A stretch of 64,000 nucleotides of DNA, taken from positions 94,516 to 158,515 of the forward strand of contig JAJDZX010000040.1 of assembly GCA_022824395.1 (NCBI GenBank), in the 5' to 3' direction. Position numbers and translations under genes: made by a program. Shown here piece after piece: positions 28,974 to 38,014 of the stretch; positions within the stretch are counted from its first letter, which is position 1; each line of letters opens with the position of its first letter. Origin of the DNA: Alphaproteobacteria bacterium. GTDB taxonomy: Bacteria > Pseudomonadota > Alphaproteobacteria > TMED109. The notes beneath the pieces are model-generated. The model worked only from the letters and a program-made list of their open reading frames with translations. It was not told the origin of the DNA and made no database searches.

Positions 28974-29274
28974 CCTCACAGGCTCGGGAAACAGCCTGCG
29001 CCGATCCACCCGTCCGGTCGCGGCAGCGCTGACGTGAGCCCGCCGCGGCATGGCGAAAGGCGGGCAGCGTACCCGGCAGTCGTTCCCTGCCGGCGGCGGC
29101 GGCCGGGCAGGCTGGCTTTCCTGCGCCACGGCTGGGGACACGACCCTTGACCCGCCACCGGCATCGCTGCGGACGCCGGTCAAGCCCCGTGACACGGCCG
29201 TCCAACCGGGACACGGGGAAGAACGACCGACAGGACCCCGCGACCACCGGCAGGCGCGGTGTCGCGCTTCCGCG
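28974..29274. other. Intergenic stretch between convergent genes
   Basis: 301 bp between the RND gene (rightward) and the first glutamine-synthetase-like gene (leftward). Just after the RND stop, CAGGCT and AGCCTG form a 6-bp hairpin around an 8-nt loop (28979-28998) without a T-run; a weak terminator at best. No coding signal found in the remainder. Confidence 0.45.
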
Positions 29275-30582
29275 TCAGCAGTCGAGCGTGTGTTCGAATT
29301 CCCAGCGGGAGAGCGTCGTGGCGTAGCTTCGCCACTCTTCGCTCTTGAGCTTCACGTAACTCTCGACGAATTCGGCCCCCAGCGCCGCCCGTGCAACCCG
29401 GCTCTTATCAAACAGCCGCAATGCGTCGAGCAGATTGAGCGGCAGCCGGCGGAGGCGCCGCAACCGCGCTCCCTCGGCGTACATGTTGACGTCCAGGCGC
29501 TTGCCGGGCTCTCGCTGGTTCACGATCCCGTCGAGTCCGGCTGCCAGCACACCTGCCTGCAGCAGGTAGGGATTGGCCGATCCGTCCATGAGCCGGAGTT
29601 CGAAGCGACCGGGCTCGGGAATTCGCACCATGTGGGTGCGATTGTTCCCCGAATAGCTGATCGCGTTGGGCGACCAGGTTGCGCCCGACTGGGTCACGGG
29701 CGCGTCGATCCGCTTGTAACTGTTGACGGTGGGATTGAACAACGCACACATCGCATCGGCGGAATGAAGGATGCCGCCAAGGAAGCTGTAGGCGAGCGCC
29801 GAGAGACCGAGTTCGCCATCGTCGTCGTGGAAGAGGTTGGTCTTTCCGTCCGGGTCCCAGACGGAGACATGACAGTGGCAGCCGCTCCCGGTCAGGTGGG
29901 GGAACGGCTTGGGCATGAAGGTCGCGCGATAGCCGTGTTTCTCGGCGATCGACTTCACCATGTACTTGAAGAACGCGTGCCGGTCCGCGGTCGTCAGACA
30001 GTCCGCATATTCCCAGTTCATCTCGAACTGCCCGTTGGCGTCCTCGTGATCGTTCTGATAGGGGTTCCAGCCCAGCTCGATCATGGCGTCACAGATCTCG
30101 CTGATCACGTCGTACCGGCGCATCAGGGCGGTCTGGTCGTAGCAGGGTTTGGGCTGCACGTCGCGCGCATCGGAAATCACGTCGGACTCCGACGCGAGGA
30201 GGAAGTACTCGCACTCGACCCCGGTCTTCATCCGGTAGCCCAGCTCCGCGGCACGGGCGACCTGGTTCCTGAGGACGGCGCGGGGCGACGCCTCGACCTC
30301 CTTGCCGTCCATCCACAGGTCCGCGGCAACCCAGCCGACCTCCCGGTTCCATGGCAGCTGGACGAGGCTTGCCGGGTCCGGGACCGCGAACATGTCGGGA
30401 TCCGCGGGCGTCATGTCCAACCACGCGGCAAACCCGGCGAAGCCGGCACCGTCGACCTGCATGTCCCCGATCGCGTGCGCAGGCACCAGCTTTGCCCGCA
30501 GCACGCCGAACAAATCGACGAAACTGACGAGGAAGTACCGGATTCCGTTTTCCTGTGCGGTCTTCGCCAGATCAATGGCCAT
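29275..30582 (-). CDS. glnT: GlnT / GmaS-type glutamine-synthetase-family ligase (set 1)
   Basis: 435 aa, the length of rhizobial GlnT and of gamma-glutamylmethylamide synthetases. Catalytic-domain landmarks are present: TGVECEYFLL (metal-binding Glu), QNDHEDANGQFEMNWEYAD, GSGCHCHVSVW (ammonium/ATP-site His) and RTHMVRIPEPGRFELRLMD. ATP-dependent coupling of ammonia or an amine to the gamma-carboxyl of glutamate is expected. Next to split glutamate-synthase-like subunits it resembles gmaS-mgsABC of the N-methylglutamate pathway or glnT-glxBCD of rhizobia; sequence alone does not separate these. The ATG at 30582 has AGGAG 6 bp upstream; a TTG two codons earlier is less likely. Last gene of the set 1 operon. 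Confidence 0.85.
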   Translation of the reverse strand: MAIDLAKTAQENGIRYFLVSFVDLFGVLRAKLVPAHAIGDMQVDGAGFAGFAAWLDMTPADPDMFAVPDPASLVQLPWNREVGWVAADLWMDGKEVEASPRAVLRNQVARAAELGYRMKTGVECEYFLLASESDVISDARDVQPKPCYDQTALMRRYDVISEICDAMIELGWNPYQNDHEDANGQFEMNWEYADCLTTADRHAFFKYMVKSIAEKHGYRATFMPKPFPHLTGSGCHCHVSVWDPDGKTNLFHDDDGELGLSALAYSFLGGILHSADAMCALFNPTVNSYKRIDAPVTQSGATWSPNAISYSGNNRTHMVRIPEPGRFELRLMDGSANPYLLQAGVLAAGLDGIVNQREPGKRLDVNMYAEGARLRRLRRLPLNLLDALRLFDKSRVARAALGAEFVESYVKLKSEEWRSYATTLSRWEFEHTLDC

Positions 30583-30656
30583 GCTCAACTCCTGTTATTT
30601 CTCGGCGGTTGCCCTGCAGCCATGCAGAGACGGTTTGCGCGGCCCCGAAGCTTCCA

Positions 30657-31976
30657 TCAGCCCCGGCCGGGAATCCAGTCGGTTCCGGCGAGCGGGATCC
30701 CCGCCATCGCGGCGGCCTCCACCGTCAGCGCCGCCAAGTCCTCGGGTTCGAGATTGAGTACGTGGCTCTTGCCATTGGCGCGGGCAATCGTCTGGAGTTC
30801 CAGAACCATCGCGGTCAAGTAATTCCGCAGCCACCGGGCCCCCTGTTCGGGCCGGAGCCTGGCCTCGAGTTCGGGATCCTGGGTCGTCACGCCAACCGGG
30901 CAGCGGCCCGTGTGGCAGTGATGGCAGTACCCGGGTTCGGTGCCGAGAGCCCGATAGTCCTCGACATGGACGGCCTTGTTGCACCCCAGCGCGACCATCG
31001 CCGCCGAGCCGATCGACACCGCGTCCGCACCCAGTGCCAAGGCCTTGGCCACGTCGGCACCCGATCGGATCCCCCCGGACACGATCAGTTGAACTTCCCG
31101 GTGCACATCCAGGGCCTGCAGCGCCTCGACCGCCTGGCGCAGGGCCGGCATAGTCGGGATTCCCACATGCTCGATGAACACGTCCTGCGTTGCGGCGGTT
31201 CCGCCCTGCATGCCGTCCAGGACGATCACGTCGGCGCCGGCCTTGACGGCAAGCGCTGCGTCGTACGTCGGACGGGAAGCACCGATCTTCACATAGATCG
31301 GCTTTTCCCATCCGGTGATCTCCCGCAATTCCTGAATCTTGATGGCCAGATCATCGGGCCCGGTCCAGTCGGGATGGCGGCATGCGCTGCGTTGATCGAT
31401 GCCTTCCGGCAGACCCCGCATCCCCGCCACGCGTTCGGTGATCTTCTGGCCCAGAAGAACGCCGCCGCCGCCCGGCTTCGCTCCCTGCCCGACGACGATC
31501 TCAATGGCGTCGGCACGCCGCAGGTCATCGGGGTTCATGCCGTACCGGGACGGCAACAGCTGGTACACGAGGGTCTCGGACGACTGCCGTTCCTCCTCGG
31601 TCATCCCGCCGTCCCCGGTGGTCGAACTGGTCCCCATCGCCGTGCAGGCGCGGCCGATCGCTTCCTTGGCATTGGCCCCGAGGGCGCCGAAACTCATGCC
31701 CGCGATGGTGATCGGGATCTTGAGGTGGAGCGGCTTCGAGGCGAAGCGGGTCCCCAGCGTCACCCCCGTGTCACAGCGCTCCCGGTAACCCTCCAGGGGA
31801 TAGCGGGACATGGAAGCTCCCAGGAAGACCAGATCGTCGAAGCCGGGAAGCGGGCGCTTGGTGCCGAACCCCCGGATCTCGTAGACCCCCTGGTCGGCCG
31901 CCCGGTGGATTTCCGCCAGCACATGGGCCGGAAAGGTGTGCGAGGGCCGCAGCCGGCCGGGGTCAACCGCGCCCAA
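30657..31976 (-). CDS. glxD: FMN-binding glutamate-synthase-like subunit (GlxD/MgsC type, set 1)
   Basis: 439 aa, corresponding to the central FMN domain of glutamate synthase large subunit. TIAGMSFGALGANAKEAIGR, GQGAKPGGGGVLLGQKITE, DGMQGGTAATQ and SGGIRSGADVAKALALGADA build the FMN barrel. The iron-sulfur ligands C351, C354 and C359 (CHHCHTGRCPVG) follow the glutamate-synthase 3Fe-4S pattern. With the GATase-like and GXGXG subunits it should make glutamate or, with methylamine, N-methylglutamate. The start at 31976 is TTG; it lies 8 bp after the GXGXG gene. Confidence 0.87.
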   Translation of the reverse strand: MGAVDPGRLRPSHTFPAHVLAEIHRAADQGVYEIRGFGTKRPLPGFDDLVFLGASMSRYPLEGYRERCDTGVTLGTRFASKPLHLKIPITIAGMSFGALGANAKEAIGRACTAMGTSSTTGDGGMTEEERQSSETLVYQLLPSRYGMNPDDLRRADAIEIVVGQGAKPGGGGVLLGQKITERVAGMRGLPEGIDQRSACRHPDWTGPDDLAIKIQELREITGWEKPIYVKIGASRPTYDAALAVKAGADVIVLDGMQGGTAATQDVFIEHVGIPTMPALRQAVEALQALDVHREVQLIVSGGIRSGADVAKALALGADAVSIGSAAMVALGCNKAVHVEDYRALGTEPGYCHHCHTGRCPVGVTTQDPELEARLRPEQGARWLRNYLTAMVLELQTIARANGKSHVLNLEPEDLAALTVEAAAMAGIPLAGTDWIPGRG

Positions 31977-31984
31977 GACGATTC

Positions 31985-32668
31985 CTAGTACGCATCAGCA
32001 TGGTCAACACGAAAATGGTACAGCTTGCGCGCCGACCCGAAGCGCCGGAAGCGATCGGGATCGATCTCGATGCCGGCACGGGACAGCAGATCCCGGAGAC
32101 GCGAGCGGTGCTTCCGGGTCATGTCCTTTTCGACGCAGTCGGCACCAAGGCTGGCCGGAGACCCGCCGACATAGATCGCTGCTTCATAAATGGAATCGCC
32201 GAGATCGTGGCCCGCATCGCCACAGACCACCAGGTTGCCTGACTGCGCCATGAATCCGCTCATGTGGCCCGTCTTGCCTCCCACGACGATGTCCACGCCC
32301 TTCATCGAAATACCGCAACGCGGACCCGCGTTACCCTCGATGACCAGCAGGCCGCCGTGTCCGGACGCGCCAGCACTCTGCGATGCATTGCCCCGCACCC
32401 GGACCAGGCCGGACATGATGTTCTCGGCCACCCCGGTTCCGCAGTGCCCATCAATGGTCACCGCCGCCGCCTGATTCATGCCGGCACAGTAGTACCCGAC
32501 GTGCCCGTCGATCTGGATCCGGACCGGGCGCGTGAGCCCGGCGGCGATCGCGTGCGCTCCCTTGGGATTGGTGACCAGCCACGACTGTGCCGACGGATCG
32601 TCAGCGGCGGATCGCAGCCGCCGGTTCAGCTCACGGACCCCCGTCGCTGCCAGGTCCACCGTCCTCAC
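31985..32668 (-). CDS. glxC: GXGXG-motif glutamate-synthase-like subunit (GlxC/MgsB type, set 1)
   Basis: 227 aa. The protein corresponds to the beta-helical GXGXG domain found at the C terminus of glutamate synthase: repeated turns such as IDGHVGYYCAGMN, IEGNAGPRCGISMKG, VVGGKTGHMSGFMAQSG and VCGDAGHDLGDSIYEA. The domain is structural, linking amidotransferase and FMN parts. GTG start at 32668 overlaps the stop of the amidotransferase gene (GTGA). Confidence 0.87.
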   Translation of the reverse strand: MRTVDLAATGVRELNRRLRSAADDPSAQSWLVTNPKGAHAIAAGLTRPVRIQIDGHVGYYCAGMNQAAAVTIDGHCGTGVAENIMSGLVRVRGNASQSAGASGHGGLLVIEGNAGPRCGISMKGVDIVVGGKTGHMSGFMAQSGNLVVCGDAGHDLGDSIYEAAIYVGGSPASLGADCVEKDMTRKHRSRLRDLLSRAGIEIDPDRFRRFGSARKLYHFRVDHADAY

Positions 32669-33573
32669 GCGCCGGGTCCAAGCGTCCAGTCGTACACCAC
32701 CTCCGGCTCCGGTTCCCAGATGTCCGCCTGTTCCACACCGGGCAGCTCTGCGAGCGAACGGAACTCGGACGCCATGGCCACCCAGTCTCCGGTTTCCGCG
32801 AGCACCGCGGGCTTGCAGGCAAATCCGTCACGAAGGACGGCGAAGCCGGTGCGCGTGCCGATGGCAAACGTGAAGAACCCGTCAAGGTCACGGAGGCCCG
32901 CCTCAAGCGCCTCTTTCAGGCCGGATCCCTGCTGCAGCCGGTGCGCGACATAGCGCGCCGCCACCTCCGTGTCGTTGTCCGTCTCGAACTGCATGCCCTG
33001 CCGGATGAGCCACCCGCGCAGGCGATTGTGGTTGCTGAGCGATCCGTTGTGGACCAGACAAACATCATCGTCGGCGATGAACGGGTGGGAGTGACCGGTG
33101 GTGACATCGCTTTCCGTCGCCATCCGCGTGTGTCCGATCGCATGCGATCCGGCCATGTCGGCGACGCCGTAGCGCGCGACGATCTCAGCGACGCTGCCCT
33201 TGTCCTTGAAGACCGCCACGGACTTGCCGTAGCCGACGATGCGGATGTCCGGATCCAGGTCTGTCAGGCCTCGGGTCACGCCAGAAACGTCGTGGTCCGC
33301 TTCCAGCACGGCATGGTCGGCCTTGACCACCACTCCGACTTCGACCGTGAGCCGCCGGGACAACTCCGCCGCCACGCTTTCCCACGAATATCCCGCGTCG
33401 GGATGAAACGCCGTCACCCTGCTCGCACGCCCGCGCGGTTCCGCCTGGTACACCGCGATCCCGGCGCTGTCAGGGCCGCGCTCTCCCATGCTCGCGAGCA
33501 TGGTCGAAAAGTGCCCCCCGAGGCTGCTGCGAAGCGCCGGGTTCTTGAGAAAGAGTCCTACGATCCCGCACAT
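32665..33573 (-). CDS. glxB: Class II glutamine amidotransferase-like subunit (GlxB/MgsA type, set 1)
   Basis: 302 aa starting MCGIVGLF, so Cys2 becomes the N-terminal nucleophile after Met removal. Other Ntn-amidotransferase landmarks are IGHTRMATESDVTTGHSHPF (Arg and His of the glutamine site) and LVHNGSLSNHNRLR (oxyanion Asn and Gly). It would supply ammonia from glutamine or bind gamma-glutamylmethylamide as donor. The open frame extends upstream of 33573 but only this Met gives a working Ntn enzyme. First gene of the set 1 operon, divergent from the PhyH gene at 34044. Confidence 0.9.
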   Translation of the reverse strand: MCGIVGLFLKNPALRSSLGGHFSTMLASMGERGPDSAGIAVYQAEPRGRASRVTAFHPDAGYSWESVAAELSRRLTVEVGVVVKADHAVLEADHDVSGVTRGLTDLDPDIRIVGYGKSVAVFKDKGSVAEIVARYGVADMAGSHAIGHTRMATESDVTTGHSHPFIADDDVCLVHNGSLSNHNRLRGWLIRQGMQFETDNDTEVAARYVAHRLQQGSGLKEALEAGLRDLDGFFTFAIGTRTGFAVLRDGFACKPAVLAETGDWVAMASEFRSLAELPGVEQADIWEPEPEVVYDWTLGPGA

Positions 33574-34043
33574 TCGCGATCCAACCCCGTCGCAGAGTCG
33601 GCAAGCCACGAAATCACGATATCCCGGACGGCGGCGCGTTGGCAAACGGGCACGTCGTCCGGGGACAGGCATGGGCACCACCGCATTCCCGGACCGGCGT
33701 TCGCCAGGTTCCGGTCCGCCGCTCCTCGCGATTGCCGGCAGTTGGGCAACTTCGGCACATGTTCAGGCCAAGACGATTCGCATTCGGCGCGGTGCGGCGG
33801 TCGGGGTCTGCGCCCTGCGCAGGTTCATCGCCTGGGGAATCGCAGGCAGAGCGCCATGTCCCTACCAAACAGGACGACCGGATCCGGCGTCACCGGGGAC
33901 GGCGGCCCGGGCGGTGCCCGTCTCGCCATGGGCAGCCTCGCTGGCGGCGCCCCGGCGCTTGCGATTCTCCGCGGCTTCGGACAGTCTCATGATCGTTTCC
34001 GCTGCCCAGAAGTCCGCGACCACGTCGTGCGAGGGAGGAACGC
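33574..34043. other. Divergent intergenic stretch between set 1 operon and PhyH gene
   Basis: 470 bp. Short open frames on both strands lack family similarity and start signals; I could not recognise a regulator or a gene remnant. It must carry the two divergent promoters. GGGAGG at about 34032-34037 is the ribosome-binding site of the PhyH gene. Confidence 0.5.
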
Positions 34044-34835
34044 ATGAACCTGTCCGCCCAGCAACTCTCGCAGTTCGAGAGTGAAGGTTATCTGTTCCTG
34101 CCCGGGGCCTTCACTCCGCCGGAAGCGGGTCTGCTGCACACCGGGGCCGACGAGGTGTTTGCCATGCAGCGCGAGGAGGTGTGGCGTGAGTCGAGCGGCG
34201 TGGCGCGAACGGCATTCGCCGCCCACGAGTACCACGAGACGTTCCGTCGACTGGGGCGGCACCCTCGCCTGATCGGGCCGGTCATGCAGATTCTCGGCGG
34301 GCCGGTCTACATGCACCAGTTCAAGGTCAATGCGAAGGCCGCCTTCAATGGCGAGGTCTGGCAATGGCATCAGGACTTCGGCACGTGGCACCGGGATGAC
34401 GAGATGCCCGAGCCGCGGGCCATGAACATTGCCGTCTTCATCGACGACGTGACCGCGGCCAACGGCCCCCTTCTCATGATCCCGCGGAGCCACCGGCACG
34501 GGGTGGTCAGCGCAACGCACGACAAGCAGACGACCAGCTATCCGCTCTGGTCCCTGAGCGAGGAAAAGGTCACGGAACTCGCCGAACAAGGCGGCTGTGT
34601 CGCGCCGACGGGCCCGGGCGGCAGCGTCCTCCTGTTCTCGTCGCTGATGGTGCACGCCAGCCCGCCGAACATCAGTCCCCTGAGCCGCAATATCGTGTAC
34701 CTGTCGCTCTGTCACGTGGACAACCACATCCGCCGGTTCCAGCGGCCGGCGTGGGTCGCGCACCGTGATTTCGCGCCCATTCAGGCGCTCGGAGACGATT
34801 GCCTCACCGAACTGGCCGTACCGCACGCAGCCTGA
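34044..34835 (+). CDS. Phytanoyl-CoA dioxygenase (PhyH) family protein, EctD-like
   Basis: 263 aa. The 2-His-1-carboxylate iron site is H109-x-D111 in WQWHQDFGTW plus H204 (LMVHASPPNIS), and R215 is placed to bind 2-oxoglutarate. The order HQDFGTWHRDDEMPEPRA ... NGPLLMIPRSHRHG ... GPGGSVLLF resembles ectoine hydroxylase EctD, but no ectoine genes are nearby. It is expected to hydroxylate or oxidatively demethylate a small molecule using O2 and 2-oxoglutarate. It has a strong GGGAGG ribosome-binding site and is transcribed away from the set 1 ligase/synthase operon. Confidence 0.88.
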   Translation: MNLSAQQLSQFESEGYLFLPGAFTPPEAGLLHTGADEVFAMQREEVWRESSGVARTAFAAHEYHETFRRLGRHPRLIGPVMQILGGPVYMHQFKVNAKAAFNGEVWQWHQDFGTWHRDDEMPEPRAMNIAVFIDDVTAANGPLLMIPRSHRHGVVSATHDKQTTSYPLWSLSEEKVTELAEQGGCVAPTGPGGSVLLFSSLMVHASPPNISPLSRNIVYLSLCHVDNHIRRFQRPAWVAHRDFAPIQALGDDCLTELAVPHAA

Positions 34836-34966
34836 ACCCGGCTCGTGCCGGCCACAGGGCGGGTGCGAGCCGATCGGACGCGGCCCCGCTGAGATCCGGT
34901 CAGGGGGTGCCGGAATCCGGACGAGTGCCGCCCGATAGTCTCGCGGGCACTCGTCAGTGCCCTGAC

Positions 34967-35872
34967 CTACTTCGAGACTGATACCTGCTCGGCCGCCCGC
35001 TGCCGACGCCACGGACTGCCGTAGCCTTCACGCGCCCAGTCCGGCGGCAATTCGCAACGACGCGGGTCGAAACTCGCAAATCGAGCCGGCTGACCACGCA
35101 CGATTTCCCCCAGGCGCGGACTTGCGATCGGACTGGCGGTGTAGGCGAAGGAATCGGCGCTCGAATAGACCACCAGCAACAACGGGCGATCCCGGTCGGA
35201 CCGGTTCCGCAGCGAACCGTGGATCGTTCTGCATCCGAGCAGCACGGCCGTCCCGGCCGGTCCCGTCGGCGCATCCACCATCTCGTCTTCGAGCCAGGTC
35301 ATTTCGCCCGGCGCAATCCGGACCGCGAAGCCGCCGTCCTCGTCGTACAGGCTGTAGAGCTTGCCGTGGTGGCTGCCCCGGACCATGGCGAGGGGGCCCT
35401 GGTCCGCGTCGCACCCGTCGATGTACACCCCGATGGTGACGGGGCTGTAGTCGGTGTGCGGCCAGGCCTGAATGTCCTGGTGCCAGGCGAAGCCCCGGCT
35501 GCCGCGCGCCGATTTGAGGTTGAGCTTGGCGTGGTGAAACTTGACGTCCGGTCCGACGACGTCGGCAGCGAGAGCGGTCATTTCCTCGCTGCAGATGAAC
35601 TCCCAGAACGCCGGGTGATGATCCTGCGGGCTGTAGGTCCGGTGCAGCCGGGGACTCGACGCAGAATGCCCCGCCTCGAGCTCGAACATCTCGTCGGACG
35701 AGGTGCACTGACGGCTTTGCTCGACGAGTTCCCGTGTGGCCGCCCGCAACCTTCCGGTCCAGGCCGGTGGAATGGCGCCCGCGAGCGCGACGTAGCCCTG
35801 CGCGAAGTAGTGCCGCCGCTGGTCCTCCGTCAGGCGTTCGGCAGGATGGGCGAGGATCGTTTCCGTCAGCAT
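34967..35872 (-). CDS. Second phytanoyl-CoA dioxygenase (PhyH) family protein
   Basis: 301 aa. Iron ligands H131-x-D133 (FAWHQDIQAWPHTDYSP) and H218 (CRTIHGSLRNRS) are intact, so it should be a hydroxylase and not a halogenase (those replace the Asp). DQGPLAMVRGSHHGKLYSLYD is the family's second signature. The chosen start, MLTETILAHPAERL at 35872, is where PhyH similarity begins; the upstream frame is Arg-rich. It converges with the first PhyH gene but is too different to be a recent duplicate. Confidence 0.87.
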   Translation of the reverse strand: MLTETILAHPAERLTEDQRRHYFAQGYVALAGAIPPAWTGRLRAATRELVEQSRQCTSSDEMFELEAGHSASSPRLHRTYSPQDHHPAFWEFICSEEMTALAADVVGPDVKFHHAKLNLKSARGSRGFAWHQDIQAWPHTDYSPVTIGVYIDGCDADQGPLAMVRGSHHGKLYSLYDEDGGFAVRIAPGEMTWLEDEMVDAPTGPAGTAVLLGCRTIHGSLRNRSDRDRPLLLVVYSSADSFAYTASPIASPRLGEIVRGQPARFASFDPRRCELPPDWAREGYGSPWRRQRAAEQVSVSK

Positions 35873-36192
35873 GGGCGGCGCAACTCCAGGGGCGCGGCAA
35901 CCGCGAGCGGCGGCGGTCGACGCTGCGATGATACGCCGGCCGCGACGATGCGGCGCTCGCCGGACACACCGTTCTCCGGTCAACGGCGGCGGGAGCCGGG
36001 TTCGTCGGCGAGCGCCTCGCACGGCAACCGGCAGGCTGCGGCGGGAGGCATGATCAGGTCGGCCTCGCGGGGGCGCTGCTTTTCACCCCGCTGGCGGAAT
36101 CATGTCGCTTGCCCCCGTTGCCGCGCATCGTCCGGGCACTGAAGGCCGACAGGCCCGCGTCGCCGTCCGGGCGAGCCCCCGTGTCGCCGAAC
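35873..36192. other. Intergenic stretch between aminotransferase and PhyH genes
   Basis: 320 bp between two leftward genes. No credible coding signal and no strong repeat seen. It may hold a promoter for the PhyH gene. Confidence 0.45.
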
Positions 36193-37362
36193 TCAGCCGC
36201 GCGAGCTTGCCAGCTTGGCGAGCGCCCCGAAGAATCGATCGACGTCCGCATCCGTGTTGTAGAGGTGGGGCGTCACCCGAATGGATGAGCCGCGGACGCT
36301 CACGTAGACCTGTTCGGCGGCGAGACGCGCGGCAAGGCCGTCGGGAGGATCGCCGGCGGGAAACCGAAGGCCCAGAAAGTGCCCGGCGCGAACCGCTCCG
36401 GGCAGCGCCTTGAACCCGAGATCGGCTGCGCGCTCGGCAATGCGGGTGTTGCGCGCCGAGAGCGTCGCCTCAATCGCAGCCACCCCCCAGTCAAGGATCT
36501 GCTCGAGTGCCGTGTTGAGCATGGGCACGAGGACGAAGTTGGCGTTCTCGCCCACGTCGAATCGGCGCGCGCCCGGGCGGTATTCGTCCCGATAGTCCAC
36601 CAAGCCCGCAAAATCCTCTGCGCCCGCCCGCGCAGACCAGTTGTACTCGATCGGCTGACCATCCCGGTGGCGTGGCGCGACCCAGAGGAAGCCCATGGAG
36701 TACGGGCCCAGAAGCCACTTGTAGCCCGCGCACGCGACGAAGTCCGGCTGCACCGCAGACACCTCGAACTGCAGTGCGCCGGCCGACTGGGTGAGATCCA
36801 CAACCAGCGCGGCACCGACTTCGCGGCACCGTGCACCAACCCGGGTGAGGTCAAGCAATCCCCCGTCGGTCCAATGGCAGTGCGGAACGGCAACCACGGC
36901 AGTCCGCTCGTCGATCGCAGCGAGCACCGCGCGCGACCAATCATCATCTGCCGGCCGGGACAGCGTCACCAGCGAGGCCCCGCTGGTGCGGACAGCTTCC
37001 CGCCAGACGTAGACGTTGGAAGGGAACTGTTCCGCCAGGACGACGACCCTGTGATCGGGCGCCAGCCGCAGGTTTCGCGCTGCACATGACAGCCCGTAAC
37101 TGGCGGAAGGAACAAGTGCCACGCCTTCGGCGTCGGCGCCGATCAGCCGGGCAAAGAGCTCGCGGGCACGTTCCCCTTCCGAAAAGAAGTCGCCGGCGGC
37201 GATCTCCCAAGGACGACCCTTTGCCTGTACGCCCCGTTCGCCGGCTTCGATGACCGCATGCATCAGTGGCCCCATGTAGGCGCAATTCAGGTAGGCAACC
37301 TCGTCCGGGATGTCGAAGAGATCACGCTGGCTGGGGAGCGTGGAGGGGTTGATCGGGGTCAT
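36193..37362 (-). CDS. Class V aminotransferase (cysteine-desulfurase / isopenicillin-N-epimerase-like)
   Basis: 389 aa, PLP fold type I. The cofactor lysine is K215 in CAGYKWLLGPYSMGFLW, and the PLP-ring aspartate region is VVDLTQSAGA (D189). VAYLNCAYMGP at the N terminus and SVRGSSIRVTPHLYNT at the C terminus are typical of the class V group that includes isopenicillin N epimerase, kynureninase-like and desulfurase-like enzymes. No cysteine-bearing flexible loop of true NifS/IscS is obvious, so an amine or amino-acid lyase/epimerase/transaminase role is more likely. The ATG at 37362 has AAGGAA upstream. Confidence 0.85.
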   Translation of the reverse strand: MTPINPSTLPSQRDLFDIPDEVAYLNCAYMGPLMHAVIEAGERGVQAKGRPWEIAAGDFFSEGERARELFARLIGADAEGVALVPSASYGLSCAARNLRLAPDHRVVVLAEQFPSNVYVWREAVRTSGASLVTLSRPADDDWSRAVLAAIDERTAVVAVPHCHWTDGGLLDLTRVGARCREVGAALVVDLTQSAGALQFEVSAVQPDFVACAGYKWLLGPYSMGFLWVAPRHRDGQPIEYNWSARAGAEDFAGLVDYRDEYRPGARRFDVGENANFVLVPMLNTALEQILDWGVAAIEATLSARNTRIAERAADLGFKALPGAVRAGHFLGLRFPAGDPPDGLAARLAAEQVYVSVRGSSIRVTPHLYNTDADVDRFFGALAKLASSRG

Positions 37363-38014
37363 TCTGGCGGAGTTCCTTCCGATAGTCAGACGCGTACGTA
37401 TGGCTGGCCACGTCGCGCGGTTGATCCGTTCCCTTGGCCAATTCGCCACACAGAGCCACGGGCCGCAACTTCTATCCAGGCCATCATGAGAATGCGTTGC
37501 ATTCGCACCATGTCCCGCTATCATGGCCGGGGAACGGGAGATTGCCAGGAAGCGGGGCACGGCCCGTCGCCACCCGCCGCGAATACCAAATCGCCGCCAG
37601 CGAAGGCGTCTGTCCGGCTGCAGGTACTGCCGTCGGCGACTCCTCACCGGCCCTTTTGCTGGCGCGAAGCGTGGAGAGGCATTCCGCCGGTCGGTCTGCA
37701 CGCCGGCTCGACCGGCGATGTCTCTTCACGCTACCCCCCGGCCGCGGAGAGCTGCCTGACACCGGTCTCGCGAGCCATTCCGTGGGTTCCAGTTAGCCGG
37801 CGACGCCCAACAGCAAGCTGCAATGATCTCCCCCGCGACTCCGGGTGCCCCGTTGCGGGCTTCCGTCAATGGCGGTCGCGACCCATCACCAGTCTGCCCG
37901 CCAGTCGCAGAGCATCTCGTCCGCACGCTCGAAGAGATAGCGGTACGACGCCCTCAAATCCATTGCCCCGGCCAGCCCGGTCTTCACGACCGCAGGCTCC
38001 CCGGTGAGCGCGCG
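37363..38014. other. Long intergenic stretch with an inverted repeat
   Basis: 652 bp with several small open frames on both strands, none recognisable. The only structure found is the inverted repeat at 37490-37504. A broken gene cannot be excluded because the length is unusual for this compact region. Confidence 0.4.
37490..37504. promoter_or_regulatory. Perfect 6-bp inverted repeat upstream of the aminotransferase gene
   Basis: GAATGC-GTT-GCATTC, a perfect palindrome with a 3-bp centre, 128 bp upstream of the aminotransferase start. The spacing suits a dimeric transcription factor; the half-site is vaguely Fur-like but this is not enough to name a regulator. Confidence 0.3.

Noticed and set aside
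33574..34043. Possible small genes or a regulator in the divergent gap
   Set aside because: Open frames on both strands lack start signals and family motifs and have the Arg/Pro-rich composition of shadow frames in GC-rich DNA.
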